This document shows, piece by piece, positions 28,193 through 37,832 of a stretch of DNA of 64,000 nt. Within the stretch, counting starts at the first letter, position 1; every line of letters starts with the position of its first letter. Both the position numbers and the translations under genes were made by a program. The notes beneath the pieces were generated by a model. That model searched no databases. It was not told the origin of the DNA and saw nothing but the letters and a program-made list of their open reading frames with translations. This stretch comes from Paeniglutamicibacter psychrophenolicus (lineage in GTDB: Bacteria > Actinomycetota > Actinomycetes > Actinomycetales > Micrococcaceae), in NCBI RefSeq assembly GCF_017876575.1, contig NZ_JAGIOE010000001.1, forward strand, positions 4,196,443-4,260,442, in the 5' to 3' direction.

Positions 28193-29599
28193 CTAGAGGT
28201 GGACGTGGAGGCGGCGCGCCGCCTCGGAGATGGATCCGGAGAGCGAGGGGTACACCGAGAAGGTCTCGGCAATGTCATCGACGTGCAGCTTGTTGTGCAC
28301 CGCCAGTGCGATCGGGAAGATCAGCTCGGAGGCGCGCGGGGCGACCACGACGCCGCCGATGACGGTTCCGGAGCCGCGGCGCGCGATGATCTTCACGAAG
28401 CCCTGGGTCACGTTCATCATCTTGGCCCGGGCATTGGTCGCCAGATCCAGCTTGATGATGTCGGCCTGGTACTTGCCCTCGTCGACCATCCGCTCGGTGA
28501 CGCCGACCGTGGCGATTTCCGGGGAGGTGAAGATGTTGGAGGAAACCTCGTTGAGCTTCAGCGGCTTGACCGAGTCGCCCAGCAGGTGCGCCATGGCAAT
28601 GCGGCCCTGCATCGCGGAGACCGAGGCCAGCGCGAACACGCCGGTGCAGTCGCCCGCGGCGTAGACGTTGGTGGCGGTGGTGCGCGAAACGCCGTCGACC
28701 TGGATGTGGCCGGACTCGGTGAGCTTGATGCCCGCCTCTTCCAGCCCGATGCCGGCGGTGTTGGGGATCGAGCCGACGGCCACCAGGCAGTGGCTGCCCA
28801 CGATGACCTGGCCGTCGCCCAGGGTGACCTTGACGGTGTCGCCGTCGCGTTCCACGGCCTCGGCGCGGGACTTGGCCACGACGTTGACGCCGTTGAGCTT
28901 GAAGGCCTCCTCGAGGACCTCGGCGGCGTCGGCGTCCTCGCCCGGAAGCACGCGGTCGCGCGAGGACACCAGGGTGACCTTGGTGCCCAAGAGGTTGTAG
29001 GCCGAGGCGAACTCGGCACCGGTGACACCGGAACCGATCACGATCAGGTGCTCGGGGATTTCCTTGAGGTTGTAGACCTGGGTCCAGTTGAAGATGCGTT
29101 CCCCGTCGGGAATCGCGGTGGGCAGCTCGCGCGGGTGGGCGCCAACGGAGACCAGCAGGGCGTCGGCCTCGATGGTCTCGGTGCTGCCGTCGGCGCGCTC
29201 GACCTCGACGGTGGAGGCGTCGAGCAGCCTGCCCTCGCCAATGACCACGCGCACCCCGACACGCTCCAGGCCCACGTGGATGTCCGAGGACTGCTCTCGG
29301 GCCAGCTCCAGCAGGCGGGAGTTCACCACGGAGAGGTCCGCGACCGTCTCGGTGTCCGCTCCGCCGACCTCGACGCCGAATTCGCGCGCCCCGGAGACCC
29401 GGCGCATGGCATCGGCCGTGGCCACCAGGGTCTTGGACGGGACGACGTCGGTCAGCACGGCGGAGCCGCCCATCCCCGCTCGTTCGACGATGGTGACCTG
29501 GGCGCCGAGCTGGGCGCCGACCATCGCGGCCTCGTAGCCACCGGGGCCACCGCCGAGAATTACCAGCCTGGGGGAATTGAAATCGCGTTGTGCACTCAC
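28193..29599 (-). CDS. lpdA: NAD(P)H-quinone dehydrogenase, LpdA type (flavoprotein disulfide reductase family)
   Basis: This 468-residue flavoprotein has an N-terminal FAD site (LVILGGGPGGYEAA), a central NAD(P) site (VIGSGVTGAEFA) and a second FAD motif (VYAAGDCTGV). The redox-active CxxxxC of true lipoamide dehydrogenases is absent: the equivalent stretch reads GGSAVLTDVVPSK. This is the hallmark of mycobacterial LpdA (Rv3303c), which reduces quinones and helps oxidative-stress resistance, so I follow that naming and do not read the loss as decay. The start is a GTG at 29599, with GGGGGA just upstream. It is divergent from punA; in mycobacteria lpdA also lies close to deoD and pmmB. Confidence 0.9.
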   Translation of the reverse strand: MSAQRDFNSPRLVILGGGPGGYEAAMVGAQLGAQVTIVERAGMGGSAVLTDVVPSKTLVATADAMRRVSGAREFGVEVGGADTETVADLSVVNSRLLELAREQSSDIHVGLERVGVRVVIGEGRLLDASTVEVERADGSTETIEADALLVSVGAHPRELPTAIPDGERIFNWTQVYNLKEIPEHLIVIGSGVTGAEFASAYNLLGTKVTLVSSRDRVLPGEDADAAEVLEEAFKLNGVNVVAKSRAEAVERDGDTVKVTLGDGQVIVGSHCLVAVGSIPNTAGIGLEEAGIKLTESGHIQVDGVSRTTATNVYAAGDCTGVFALASVSAMQGRIAMAHLLGDSVKPLKLNEVSSNIFTSPEIATVGVTERMVDEGKYQADIIKLDLATNARAKMMNVTQGFVKIIARRGSGTVIGGVVVAPRASELIFPIALAVHNKLHVDDIAETFSVYPSLSGSISEAARRLHVHL

Positions 29600-29708
29600 G
29601 ATCCCCCATTCTTCCCTACCGCGCGGTTAAGTGCACAACGCACACGCTGGGGCACGCACGGCAATCGGCATCGTGCGGGTCGGGCGCCGCGTGCCGGGGA
29701 TCGGCCAC

Positions 29709-29737
29709 CTGACAATGCGGGGTTCCGCCGGTAGGTT
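29709..29737 (+). promoter_or_regulatory. promoter of punA, leaderless type
   Basis: A -35 CTGACA (29709-29714) and a -10 TAGGTT (29732-29737) are 17 bases apart. The -10 ends 7 bases before the GTG at 29745. Confidence 0.7.
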
Positions 29738-29744
29738 TAACCCT

Positions 29745-30554
29745 GTGATCAACAACGAATCCGCCCCCTTTGACCTGGCCACCGCCGCCGCCGCCAAGAT
29801 CGCCGAACTCACCGGCGTCCCGACCCATGACATTGCCCTGGTGCTCGGCTCCGGCTGGGGCGAGGCGGCGAATCTGATCGGCGAGAGAACCCACCGCATC
29901 GACGCCACCGAACTGCCCGGCTTCCACGCCGCCGCGGTCCCCGGGCACGTGGGCACGATTTCCTCGGTGCTCACCAGTGGCGGCAAGCGCGTGCTGGTGC
30001 TCGGCGCCCGCACCCACTTCTACGAGGGCAAGGGCGTGCGCGCCGTGGTCCACGGGGTGCGCACCGCCGCCGCCGCGGGGGCCAAGACCCTGGTGCTGAC
30101 CAACGGCTGCGGCGGGCTGAACCCGGCCTGGACCCCGGGCACCCCGGTGCTGATCGCCGACCACATCAACCTCACCGCCAGCTCCCCGCTGGAGGGTGCG
30201 ACGTTCGTGGACCTGACCGACCTGTATTCCCCGCGCATCCGCGCCCTGGCCCGCGAGGTCGACCCGAGCCTCGATGAGGGCGTGTACGCGCAGTTCACCG
30301 GACCGCACTACGAGACCCCCGCCGAGGTGCGCTACGCCAAGGCCATCGGCGCCGATCTGGTGGGCATGTCCACCGCACTGGAGGCCATCGCCGCACGCCA
30401 CGCGGGCATGGAGGTCTTCGGGATCTCGCTGGTCACCAACCTGGCCGCCGGCATCTCCGCCACCGCACTGAGCCACGAAGAGGTCATCGAGGCGGGCCAG
30501 GCCGCCGGCCCGCGGATCTCCGCCCTGCTCGCCGACATCGTCGCCAAGCTGTAG
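29745..30554 (+). CDS. punA: purine-nucleoside phosphorylase
   Basis: This 269-residue protein is of the trimeric PNP class. It carries the phosphate-binding VLGSGWGEA near the N-terminus, the central TNGCGGLNP, TGPHYETPAEVRYAKAIGADLVGMST (purine-site Glu and Met region) and VTNLAAGIS. It cleaves purine (deoxy)nucleosides with phosphate to the base and (deoxy)ribose 1-phosphate. The GTG at 29745 lies at leaderless spacing from a good promoter; the frame continues upstream but without family sequence. It heads a run with the phosphomutase and deoC genes, which would take deoxyribose 1-phosphate onward. Confidence 0.94.
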   Translation: MINNESAPFDLATAAAAKIAELTGVPTHDIALVLGSGWGEAANLIGERTHRIDATELPGFHAAAVPGHVGTISSVLTSGGKRVLVLGARTHFYEGKGVRAVVHGVRTAAAAGAKTLVLTNGCGGLNPAWTPGTPVLIADHINLTASSPLEGATFVDLTDLYSPRIRALAREVDPSLDEGVYAQFTGPHYETPAEVRYAKAIGADLVGMSTALEAIAARHAGMEVFGISLVTNLAAGISATALSHEEVIEAGQAAGPRISALLADIVAKL

Positions 30555-30609
30555 CCGCCCCCCGGGCACCCCGCACCCCAGAACCCGTCGCACAAAGGAA
30601 ACCAACCAC

Positions 30610-32355
30610 ATGAGCAGCCCCGCACCGGATACCGCCTTGCTGGATCGTGCCGCCGCCTGGGCCCACCAGGATCCAGATGCCGCCACCGCCGCGCAGCTAA
30701 GGGCCCTGTGCGCGAAGGTTGCCGCCGGGGACCAGGGTGCACACGCCGAGCTGGCGGACCGCTTCGCGGGGAACCTGGCCTTCGGCACCGCGGGGCTGCG
30801 CGCGGAACTCGGCGCCGGGCCGAACCGGATGAACTCGATGGTGGTGCGCCGCACCGCCGCCGGCATCGGGCGCTTCCTGCTGGCCACCGCCGACGGCGCC
30901 TACATTCCGCGTGCGGTCATCGGCTACGACGCGAGGCACAACTCGGACGTCTTTGCCCGCGAGTCCGCCGCGGTGCTCACCGCCGCCGGGATCCAGGTGC
31001 AGCTGCTGCCCTCGGCCCTGCCCACCCCGGTGCTGGCCTGGGCCGTGCGCGAGCTGGGCACCGAGGCCGGGATCATGGTCACCGCCAGCCACAACCCGCC
31101 GGCCGACAACGGCTACAAGGTCTACCTGGGCGGTCGTGCCGAAACCGGGTGGGGGCAGGGCGCGCAGATCGTCGCTCCCGTGGATGCGCAGATCGCCGCG
31201 CGGATCAAGAACGACGAGCCCATGGCGGACATCGCGCTGGCCGCCGACGGGTGGGAGGTGCTGCCCGGCGCCGGGGAGCCCGGGGACGTGGAGGGCGCCT
31301 ACCTGGAGGCCATCGCCTCCGTGGTCCCCCGGACCGGCGGCACGGCAAGCGACCCGCTGGCGGCGGCGCGTGAAAGCCTGAAGATCGTGCTGACGCCGAT
31401 GCACGGGGTCGGCGGGCACACCATGGCCCAGGCCCTGGGGCAGGCGGGCTTCTCCCGGGTGCGCCTGGTCGCCGCGCAGGCCGAGCCCGACCCCGATTTC
31501 CCCACCGTCTCCTTCCCGAACCCGGAGGAACCCGGCGCCCTTGACCTCGCGCTCGCCCTGGCCGGGGCCATCGATGCCGACCTGGTCATCGCCAACGACC
31601 CCGATGCCGACCGCTGCGCCGCGGCCGTGAAGTTCGAGGGCACCGGCTGGCGGATGCTGCGCGGGGACGAGCTCGGCTGGCTGCTGGGCGACCGCGCCGC
31701 CGCGAACGCCGCGGCGGGCACGGTGCTGGCCAACTCCATCGTCTCCTCGCGCATGCTCGCCTCCATCGCCGCGGCCCACTCCCTGGCGCACGAGAACACG
31801 CTGACCGGGTTCAAGTGGATTTCCCGCGTGCCCGCCCTGGCCTTCGGCTACGAGGAGGCGCTGGGCTATTGCGTGGCCCCGGCCCTGGTGCGCGACAAGG
31901 ACGGCATGTCCGCCGCGCTGCTGCTGGCCGACTACGCCGCCGAGCTCAAGGCCGCCGGGTCCTCGCTGCCGGTGGTGCTCGATGCCCTGGCGCTGGCCCA
32001 CGGGCTGCACACCACCGACCAGCTCTCGGTGCGCGTGGCGGACCTGGGGTTGCTGGACACCATGATGGCCGCGTTGCGCTCGGCCCCGCCGGCCACCCTG
32101 GGCGGGGAAGAAGTCACCGGGTTCGAGGACCTGTCGCTGGGGGCGAACCTGCCGCCGACCGACGGGCTGCTCTTTGCCACCGCGGCCAACACCCGGGTGA
32201 TCGTCCGCCCCTCGGGCACCGAGCCCAAGCTCAAGTGCTACCTTGAAACCATCACCCCCGTGGCCGGCCCCGCCGGGCTTCCGGCGGCCCGCGCCGCGGC
32301 CACCGAGTCGCTGGGTCGCATCAAGCAGGAACTTGCGGACCTGCTCCACGGCTGA
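30610..32355 (+). CDS. phosphohexomutase superfamily enzyme (phosphomannomutase/phosphoglucomutase type, possible phosphopentomutase)
   Basis: This 581-residue protein has the four-domain alpha-D-phosphohexomutase plan: the catalytic TASHNPP with phospho-Ser160, the metal loop NDPDADRC, the sugar-recognition loop [10 protein letters not shown] and the C-terminal phosphate-binding [11 protein letters not shown]. The family moves phosphate between C1 and C6, or C1 and C5 in pentoses. Placed between punA and deoC, it may convert (deoxy)ribose 1-phosphate to the 5-phosphate, since no classical deoB is present; this is inference. M. tuberculosis has the same pairing (deoD-pmmB). The ATG at 30610 has AAAGGA about 8 bases upstream, and the gene starts 55 bases after punA. 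Confidence 0.92.
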   Translation: MSSPAPDTALLDRAAAWAHQDPDAATAAQLRALCAKVAAGDQGAHAELADRFAGNLAFGTAGLRAELGAGPNRMNSMVVRRTAAGIGRFLLATADGAYIPRAVIGYDARHNSDVFARESAAVLTAAGIQVQLLPSALPTPVLAWAVRELGTEAGIMVTASHNPPADNGYKVYLGGRAETGWGQGAQIVAPVDAQIAARIKNDEPMADIALAADGWEVLPGAGEPGDVEGAYLEAIASVVPRTGGTASDPLAAARESLKIVLTPMHGVGGHTMAQALGQAGFSRVRLVAAQAEPDPDFPTVSFPNPEEPGALDLALALAGAIDADLVIANDPDADRCAAAVKFEGTGWRMLRGDELGWLLGDRAAANAAAGTVLANSIVSSRMLASIAAAHSLAHENTLTGFKWISRVPALAFGYEEALGYCVAPALVRDKDGMSAALLLADYAAELKAAGSSLPVVLDALALAHGLHTTDQLSVRVADLGLLDTMMAALRSAPPATLGGEEVTGFEDLSLGANLPPTDGLLFATAANTRVIVRPSGTEPKLKCYLETITPVAGPAGLPAARAAATESLGRIKQELADLLHG

Positions 32356-32416
32356 GCCCCCGCTCCCCCACACCTTCCCCTTCCTTCATCACGACCAGGA
32401 GCCTGATACACACGCC

Positions 32417-33100
32417 ATGAGCACCAACGACACCAATATCGCCTCGTACATCGACCACACGATCCTGAACGCCGACGCCACCGCCGCGGACATCGAGCGC
32501 ATCTGCGCGGAGGCCGCCAAGTACCGGTTCTTCTCCGTGTGCGTGAACCCGATCTGGGTTGCCGCCGTGAGCGCCGCGCTTGCCGGTTCCGGGGTGCTGA
32601 CCTGCTCGGTGATCGGCTTTCCGTTCGGCGCGACCCCCACCGCATCCAAGGTCTTCGAGGCCCGCGGGGCCATCGCCGACGGCGCCAACGAGATCGACAT
32701 GGTCATCAACATCGCCGCGGCCAAGGCCGGGGACGAGGAGGCGCTGGTGGCAGACATTTCCGCCATTGCCGACGCCGTGCACGAGGGCGGGGCGATCCTG
32801 AAGGTCATCATCGAGACCTCGATGCTGGCCGACGACGAAAAGGTCCTGGCCTGCCGCGCCTCGGTGCGCGCGGGTGCCGACTTCGTGAAGACCTCCACGG
32901 GCTTTGGCGGCGGCGGCGCCACGCTCGAGGACGTGGCCTTGATGCGCGCAACCGTCGGCCCGGATCTGGGAGTCAAGGCCTCCGGCGGGGTCCGCTCGCT
33001 GGAAACCGCCCGTGCCATGATCGATGCCGGGGCCACGCGTCTTGGTTCCAGCTCGGGAGTTGCTATTGTGGAGGGTGAACAAGGCGCCGAGGGCTACTGA
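32417..33100 (+). CDS. deoC: deoxyribose-phosphate aldolase
   Basis: This 227-residue TIM-barrel enzyme splits 2-deoxyribose 5-phosphate into glyceraldehyde 3-phosphate and acetaldehyde. It starts with the typical [15 protein letters not shown]. The Schiff-base Lys158 lies in VKTSTGFG, and KASGGVRS supplies the second active-site lysine. The C-terminal [13 protein letters not shown] binds phosphate. The ATG at 32417 follows the mutase by 61 bases; the nearest AGGAG is 15 bases upstream, longer than ideal. It completes the deoxynucleoside catabolic set with punA and the mutase. Confidence 0.95.
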   Translation: MSTNDTNIASYIDHTILNADATAADIERICAEAAKYRFFSVCVNPIWVAAVSAALAGSGVLTCSVIGFPFGATPTASKVFEARGAIADGANEIDMVINIAAAKAGDEEALVADISAIADAVHEGGAILKVIIETSMLADDEKVLACRASVRAGADFVKTSTGFGGGGATLEDVALMRATVGPDLGVKASGGVRSLETARAMIDAGATRLGSSSGVAIVEGEQGAEGY

Positions 33101-33151
33101 TCACGTACCTTCGCACGCGCATTGAAACCAGATCATCTTAGGAGAATCGCT

Positions 33152-33400
33152 GTGTACTCGAACGGCAAGAACGTAGCCCACTCGGGCCAGGGCCGCTTGG
33201 CCGGAAACCTCATCGCCTTCGCGGTGTTCTTCATCCTGTTCCTTGGCTGCCTCTACTCGCTGTCGTTCTGGACGCTGGAAAACGCCTGGATCCCGGGCAT
33301 CTCCTGCTTCGTGCTGGCCATCCTGGCCTTCGGCGTCCCGCAGCACATCCTGGGCATGTCGGACAAGAACCCGTCGAAGACCGCTTCGCAGCAGGACTAG
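33152..33400 (+). CDS. small two-helix membrane protein, 82 residues, function unknown
   Basis: The GTG at 33152 has TTAGGAG 7 bases upstream. The product has a polar N-terminus (residues 1-17), two hydrophobic helices (about 18-40 and 45-67) with Trp and aromatic residues between them, and a Ser/Lys/Gln-rich tail. I do not recognise a named family. It begins 51 bases after deoC, so it may be carried on the same transcript, and it ends before a large terminator-like structure. Good coding character and a clear ribosome-binding site support it as a real gene. Confidence 0.75.
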   Translation: MYSNGKNVAHSGQGRLAGNLIAFAVFFILFLGCLYSLSFWTLENAWIPGISCFVLAILAFGVPQHILGMSDKNPSKTASQQD

Positions 33401-33422
33401 TTTCCCGCACGGTTTTCCCCGA

Positions 33423-33508
33423 GGAGGCCGGAGCGCCACGCAGCATCAATACCCGCGCACCACCAGGTGCACGGGCGTTGGTGACAGCGGCGCCCCGGCC
33501 TCCTTTTT
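33423..33508 (+). terminator. long-loop terminator after the small membrane protein gene
   Basis: GGAGGCCGG (33423-33431) pairs with CCGGCCTCC (33495-33503), with further inner pairing GCGCC/GGCGC, and is followed by TTTTT. The loop is about 60 bases and contains its own GCACCACCAGGTGC hairpin. Confidence 0.6.
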
Positions 33509-33581
33509 GCATGCGGCGCGCCGGTGCCGCCCGCGGGATCGGATTCCCGTGTTCCGGCAGCGTGGGGCAGCACCACCAGAC

Positions 33582-33623
33582 TTCTACAGCTCGTAGAAAA
33601 ACACTGGTGGGCGGGGGTATGAT
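33582..33623 (+). promoter_or_regulatory. promoter region of the universal stress protein gene with a palindrome
   Basis: TTCTAC (33582-33587) and GTAGAA (33593-33598) form an inverted repeat with a 5-base spacer. A -10 TATGAT lies at 33618-33623, so the repeat covers the -35 position, where no good hexamer is seen. An activator or repressor site is plausible. The resulting leader would be about 60 bases. Confidence 0.45.
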
Positions 33624-33691
33624 GAATCCAACAGGACCCTTGGGGCCCCGTTGGACCAGCCTTCCCCGATTGAGGAAATGAGCATTTCACC

Positions 33692-34126
33692 ATGGAAAAC
33701 ACTGTTCGCAAGATCGTTGTCGGCATTGACGGTTCGGCGCAATCCATTTCCGCGCTGCGCTATGCTGCGTCCCTGGCAGCATCCCTGGGCCACGACCTGG
33801 TGGCCTTCTCCTCGTGGCTGCCGCGCATCGCGCTGGAGGACTACACCCCGGAGTGGGCACCGGAGCAGGACGCCCGCGACGCGCTGGAAAAGTCGATCGC
33901 CGAGGCCTTCGGCGAGGACATCCCGGCCAACCTGGAGCGCGAGGTCACCATGGGCCCGGCGGCCCCGAACCTGATCGAGGCCTCCAAGGACGCGGCCATG
34001 CTGGTGCTGGGCACGCGCGGACGCGGCGGCTTCAAGGGCCTGGTCATGGGTTCGGTGTCCAGCTCGCTGGCCGCCCACGCCAAGTGCCCGGTGCTGATCC
34101 ACCACGGCGAAGCGGCCACCGCCTAG
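33692..34126 (+). CDS. universal stress protein
   Basis: This 144-residue single-domain UspA protein starts with KIVVGIDGSAQS and ends with the ATP-binding pattern GTRGRGGFKGLVMGSVSS, so it belongs to the nucleotide-binding branch. Such proteins are induced by stress and growth arrest and may link ATP level to metabolism. It is monocistronic. The ATG at 33692 follows a weak purine-rich site (GAGG about 15 bases upstream). The promoter has a palindrome at its -35 region, consistent with regulated expression. A 14-base stem terminator lies between it and the convergent mfd gene. Confidence 0.93.
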   Translation: MENTVRKIVVGIDGSAQSISALRYAASLAASLGHDLVAFSSWLPRIALEDYTPEWAPEQDARDALEKSIAEAFGEDIPANLEREVTMGPAAPNLIEASKDAAMLVLGTRGRGGFKGLVMGSVSSSLAAHAKCPVLIHHGEAATA

Positions 34127-34153
34127 GAACCACTCCGCAGACCCATTCAGGCA

Positions 34154-34202
34154 CCGATGCCGGGCGGCCGCCCCACCAGGGAGCGGGCCCGCCCGGCATC
34201 GG
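34154..34202. terminator. hairpin between convergent usp and mfd
   Basis: A 14-base perfect stem (34154-34167 with 34189-34202) surrounds a G/C-rich loop of 21 bases. It may stop transcription from both sides. Confidence 0.6.
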
Positions 34203-34217
34203 CGTGTCCGGCACCGG

Positions 34218-37200
34218 TCAGACCTTGGCGCGCGGCGCCTCGACCTCGAAGATGTTGGACAGCACGGACGAGACCCATTCAAGGATCTTCTCGTCCACCA
34301 GGTCCCGTCCCCCGACCGGGGAGGACTGCGGCTTCGGGATCGTGATGGCGTTCAGCGCCGGCTTGTCGGCGGCGCCCTTGTACATCCGGGCCAGGCGAAG
34401 CTGCCGCGAGTCGGGCAGGTTTGCAATGGCCGCGGGGGCGAACTTGATCGCGTTGCCCATCATCGCCACGTCGGTCAGGCCCAGGGCCCGGGCGCGGATG
34501 CGGATCCGGGCGACCTCCAGCAGGTTCACCACCGGGGCCGGCGGCTGCCCGTACCTGTCCACCAGCTCCGCCAGCACGTCGTCAAGCGCCGTGAAGTCGG
34601 TCGCCGCGGCGATCTTCCGGTAGGCCTCCAGGCGCAGCCGCTCACCGGGCACGTAGTCGTGCGGCAGGTGCGCATTGACCGGCAGCTCGATCTTCATCTC
34701 CGCGGTCTTCTCGTCGGCCTCGCCCTTGAAGTCGGCCACCGCCTCGCCGACCAGGCGCAGGTACAGGTCGAACCCGACCCCGGCGATGTGGCCCGACTGC
34801 TCCCCGCCGAGCAGGTTGCCCGCCCCGCGGATCTCCAGGTCCTTCATGGCCAGCTGGTAGCCCGAGCCCAGCTCGTTGTGCGCTGCGACCGCCTTGAGCC
34901 GCTCCAGGGCGACCTCGCCCAGCGGCTTCTCGGCGTTCCACAGGAAGTAGGCGTACGCGCGCTCCCGGCCGCGGCCCACGCGCCCGCGCAGCTGGTGGAG
35001 CTGGGACAGCCCGTAGTTGTCCGCCCGGTCCACGATCAGCGTGTTGGCGTTGGAGATGTCCAGGCCGGTCTCGATGATGGTGGTGGAGACCAAGACGTCG
35101 AACTTCTTCTCCCAGAAGTCCTGGATGATCTTCTCCAGCCGGGACTCGCTCATCTTGCCGTGGGCGACCTCCACGCGGGCCTCGGGCACCAGTTCGCGCA
35201 GCTCGGCGGCGACCTTGTCGATGGAGGAGACGCGGTTGTGCACGAAGAACACCTGGCCGTCGCGCATCAGCTCGCGGCGGATGGCAGCGGAGATCTGCTT
35301 GTCGGTGCGCGGGCCCACGTAGGTGAGCACCGGGTGGCGCTCCTCCGGCGGGGTCGCCAGCGTGGAGGTCTCGCGGATGCCGGTCAGGGACATCTCCAAG
35401 GTGCGCGGGATCGGGGTCGCGGACATCGAGAGCACGTCCACGTTGGTGCGCATCTTCTTGAGCTGTTCCTTGTGCTCGACGCCGAAGCGCTGCTCCTCGT
35501 CGACGACCACCAGCCCCAGGTCCTTGAACTGCACGGTGTCCGAGAGCAGCCGGTGGGTGCCGATGACCACGTCGACCGTGCCGTTCTTCAGCCCCTCGAT
35601 GATGTCCTTGGACTCCTTCGCGGTCTGGAAGCGCGAGAGCGTCTTCACGCGCACCGGGAAACCGGAGTAGCGCTCGGTGAAGGTCTGCTGGTGTTGGGAG
35701 GCAAGCAGCGTGGTGGGCACCAGCACCGCGACCTGCTTGGAGTCCTGCACCGCCTTGAACGCGGCACGCACCGCGATCTCCGTCTTGCCGAAGCCCACGT
35801 CCCCGGAGACCAGCCGGTCCATCGGGATCTCGCGTTCCATGTCGGCCTTGACCTCGTTGATGGTGGTCAGCTGGTCCGGGGTCTCCACGTAGGCGAAGGC
35901 CTCTTCCAGCTCCGACTGCCAGGGCGTGTCGGAGGCGAAGGCGTGGCCGCGCGAGGCCATGCGCGCGGAGTAGAGCCGGATCAGGTCCCCGGCGATCTCC
36001 TTGACGGCCTTGCGCGCCTTGGACTTGGTGCTTGACCAGTCCGAGCCACCCATCTTGGACAGGGTCGGGGCCTCCCCGCCGACGTAGCGGGTGACCTGGT
36101 CCAGCTGGTCGGTGGGGACAAAGAGCTTGTCCCCCGGCGCCCCGCGCTTGGATGGCGCGTATTCCAGGACCAGGTATTCGCGCTTGGCATCTTTGCCGCC
36201 GGCGACCTTGCGGGCAATCAGCTCCACGAACCTGGCGATGCCGTGCTGTTCGTGGACGACGAAGTCGCCCTCGGTGAGCGTGAGCGGGTCCACGGCGTTG
36301 CGCCGCTTGGCCGCCAGCCGCTTGGCCCCGCGCGGGGCGTAGGCGCTGGAGCGGCCCAGGAGGTCCGCCTCGGTCAGGAAGCCGAGCTTCAGCGAATCCA
36401 GGGCGAACCCGCGCCCGGCCTCGGCGGTGGTGATTTCGATCAGCCCGCGGGTGGGCGCCTCGTCCAGCGAATTGATGCGGTGGGTGGGGATGTCGGCGTC
36501 GTGGAAGAGCTCGGCCAGGCGCTGGGCGGGGCCGGGGCCGTCGGTGGCCACCACGATGGACCAGTCGTCCTTGATGCGCCCGGAGATGAACTCGAGCATC
36601 TCGGCCACATCCCCCTGGTAGCCGCGCGGCTCGCGGGCGTTGATGCGGATCGAGTCGGCCTCGGGCAGCAGCTCCGCGTCGGATCCCAGCGAGGTCAGCG
36701 ACCACCAGGACACCTCGGCTGCCTGCGCGTGCGTGCGGGTTGCGGCCAGGGAGGTGAAGTTCCCGGCTTCCAGTTCGTCCACCGCGGCCTGTGCCTGGGC
36801 CTGGGACAGGTCCAGGGGTGCCGCACCCCCGTCGGAGGCCGTGGCCCAGGCGGCGGCCAGGAATTCGGCGTTGGTGGCTTCCAGGTCGTGGGCCCGGGCC
36901 CGGACCCGTTCGGGTTCCATGACCACGGCGATTGATTCGGCCGGCAGCACCGAGAGCAGCGGGACCATGGCATCGACCAGCAGCGGGGCCAGGGACTCCA
37001 TGCCTTCCACCGCGACGCCTCCGGCGATCTTGGCGAGCATGTCGCGTGCGGCGGGCATTTCGGTTTGCAGCTTCGCGGCCCGGGACATCACCGAGGGGGT
37101 GATCAGCAGCTCGCGGCAGGGAGGCGCCTGGATCCGGGTGGGTGCCTCGTGCTCCAGCGAGCGCTGGTCGGCGATGGAGAAGTAGCGCATGGCCTCGATC

Positions 37201-37832
37201 TCATCCCCGAAGAAGTCGATGCGCACCGGGTGGTTGGAGGTGGGTGGGAAGACATCGAGGATGCCGCCGCGCACGGCGAATTCGCCGCGGTGGGTGACCA
37301 TGTCCACCCGCGCGTAGGCGGCGTCGGCCAGGGCACGGACCACGGCGGAGAACTCGTACTCGTCCCCCACCGCCAGCTGAACGGGTTCCAGCTTGCCCAG
37401 GCCCGCGACCAGCGGCTGGATGACGGCGCGGATGGGGGCGACGATGATCTGCAGGGACGGGTCCCGGGTTTCCAGCCGGCGCAGCACGTGCAGGCGCCGG
37501 CCGACGGTGTCCGAACGCGGGGAGAGCCGCTCGTGGGGCAGGGTTTCCCAGGAGGGGAACTCCGCCACGGCGTCGGCGGGCAGGAACCCGTGCAGCCCGG
37601 CCACCAGTTCCTCGGCCTCGCGCCCGGTGGCGGTCACCGCCAGCAGCAGGCCGCCGGCGACCTTGGTGCGCAGTGCCTCGACGGCCTCGGCGGTGATGAC
37701 AGCGCGCATCCCGGCGGGGGCCGCGATCTCCAGTTCGTTGGCGCGGGCGGCGTAGGTCGTTGCAGCATTGGATCTGACGCGGGAAAAGGAGATGTCTTCT
37801 CGCAGGGCGGTGCGCAGGCCGTGAAGCGCCAT
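34218..37832 (-). CDS. mfd: transcription-repair coupling factor
   Basis: This 1204-residue Mfd removes RNA polymerase stalled at DNA lesions and recruits UvrA. The visible order is a UvrB-like N-terminal module (TATGREAEELVAGL), a CarD-like RNA polymerase interaction domain (LTEGDFVVHEQHGIARF), a superfamily 2 helicase core with SGDVGFGKTEIAVRAAFKA and VVVDEEQRFGV, the translocation motif region (HQLRGRVGRGRERAYAYF) and the C-terminal TRCF domain. I chose the ATG at 37832 because AAAGGA lies 9 bases upstream. It is full length for the family. In mycobacteria mfd sits directly beside glmU-tetR; here about 10 kb intervenes. Confidence 0.96.
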   Translation of the reverse strand: MALHGLRTALREDISFSRVRSNAATTYAARANELEIAAPAGMRAVITAEAVEALRTKVAGGLLLAVTATGREAEELVAGLHGFLPADAVAEFPSWETLPHERLSPRSDTVGRRLHVLRRLETRDPSLQIIVAPIRAVIQPLVAGLGKLEPVQLAVGDEYEFSAVVRALADAAYARVDMVTHRGEFAVRGGILDVFPPTSNHPVRIDFFGDEIEAMRYFSIADQRSLEHEAPTRIQAPPCRELLITPSVMSRAAKLQTEMPAARDMLAKIAGGVAVEGMESLAPLLVDAMVPLLSVLPAESIAVVMEPERVRARAHDLEATNAEFLAAAWATASDGGAAPLDLSQAQAQAAVDELEAGNFTSLAATRTHAQAAEVSWWSLTSLGSDAELLPEADSIRINAREPRGYQGDVAEMLEFISGRIKDDWSIVVATDGPGPAQRLAELFHDADIPTHRINSLDEAPTRGLIEITTAEAGRGFALDSLKLGFLTEADLLGRSSAYAPRGAKRLAAKRRNAVDPLTLTEGDFVVHEQHGIARFVELIARKVAGGKDAKREYLVLEYAPSKRGAPGDKLFVPTDQLDQVTRYVGGEAPTLSKMGGSDWSSTKSKARKAVKEIAGDLIRLYSARMASRGHAFASDTPWQSELEEAFAYVETPDQLTTINEVKADMEREIPMDRLVSGDVGFGKTEIAVRAAFKAVQDSKQVAVLVPTTLLASQHQQTFTERYSGFPVRVKTLSRFQTAKESKDIIEGLKNGTVDVVIGTHRLLSDTVQFKDLGLVVVDEEQRFGVEHKEQLKKMRTNVDVLSMSATPIPRTLEMSLTGIRETSTLATPPEERHPVLTYVGPRTDKQISAAIRRELMRDGQVFFVHNRVSSIDKVAAELRELVPEARVEVAHGKMSESRLEKIIQDFWEKKFDVLVSTTIIETGLDISNANTLIVDRADNYGLSQLHQLRGRVGRGRERAYAYFLWNAEKPLGEVALERLKAVAAHNELGSGYQLAMKDLEIRGAGNLLGGEQSGHIAGVGFDLYLRLVGEAVADFKGEADEKTAEMKIELPVNAHLPHDYVPGERLRLEAYRKIAAATDFTALDDVLAELVDRYGQPPAPVVNLLEVARIRIRARALGLTDVAMMGNAIKFAPAAIANLPDSRQLRLARMYKGAADKPALNAITIPKPQSSPVGGRDLVDEKILEWVSSVLSNIFEVEAPRAKV

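Noticed and set aside
28193-29599. lpdA as a decayed lipoamide dehydrogenase
   Set aside because: The frame is intact and the missing cysteines are a known feature of the LpdA quinone-reductase branch.
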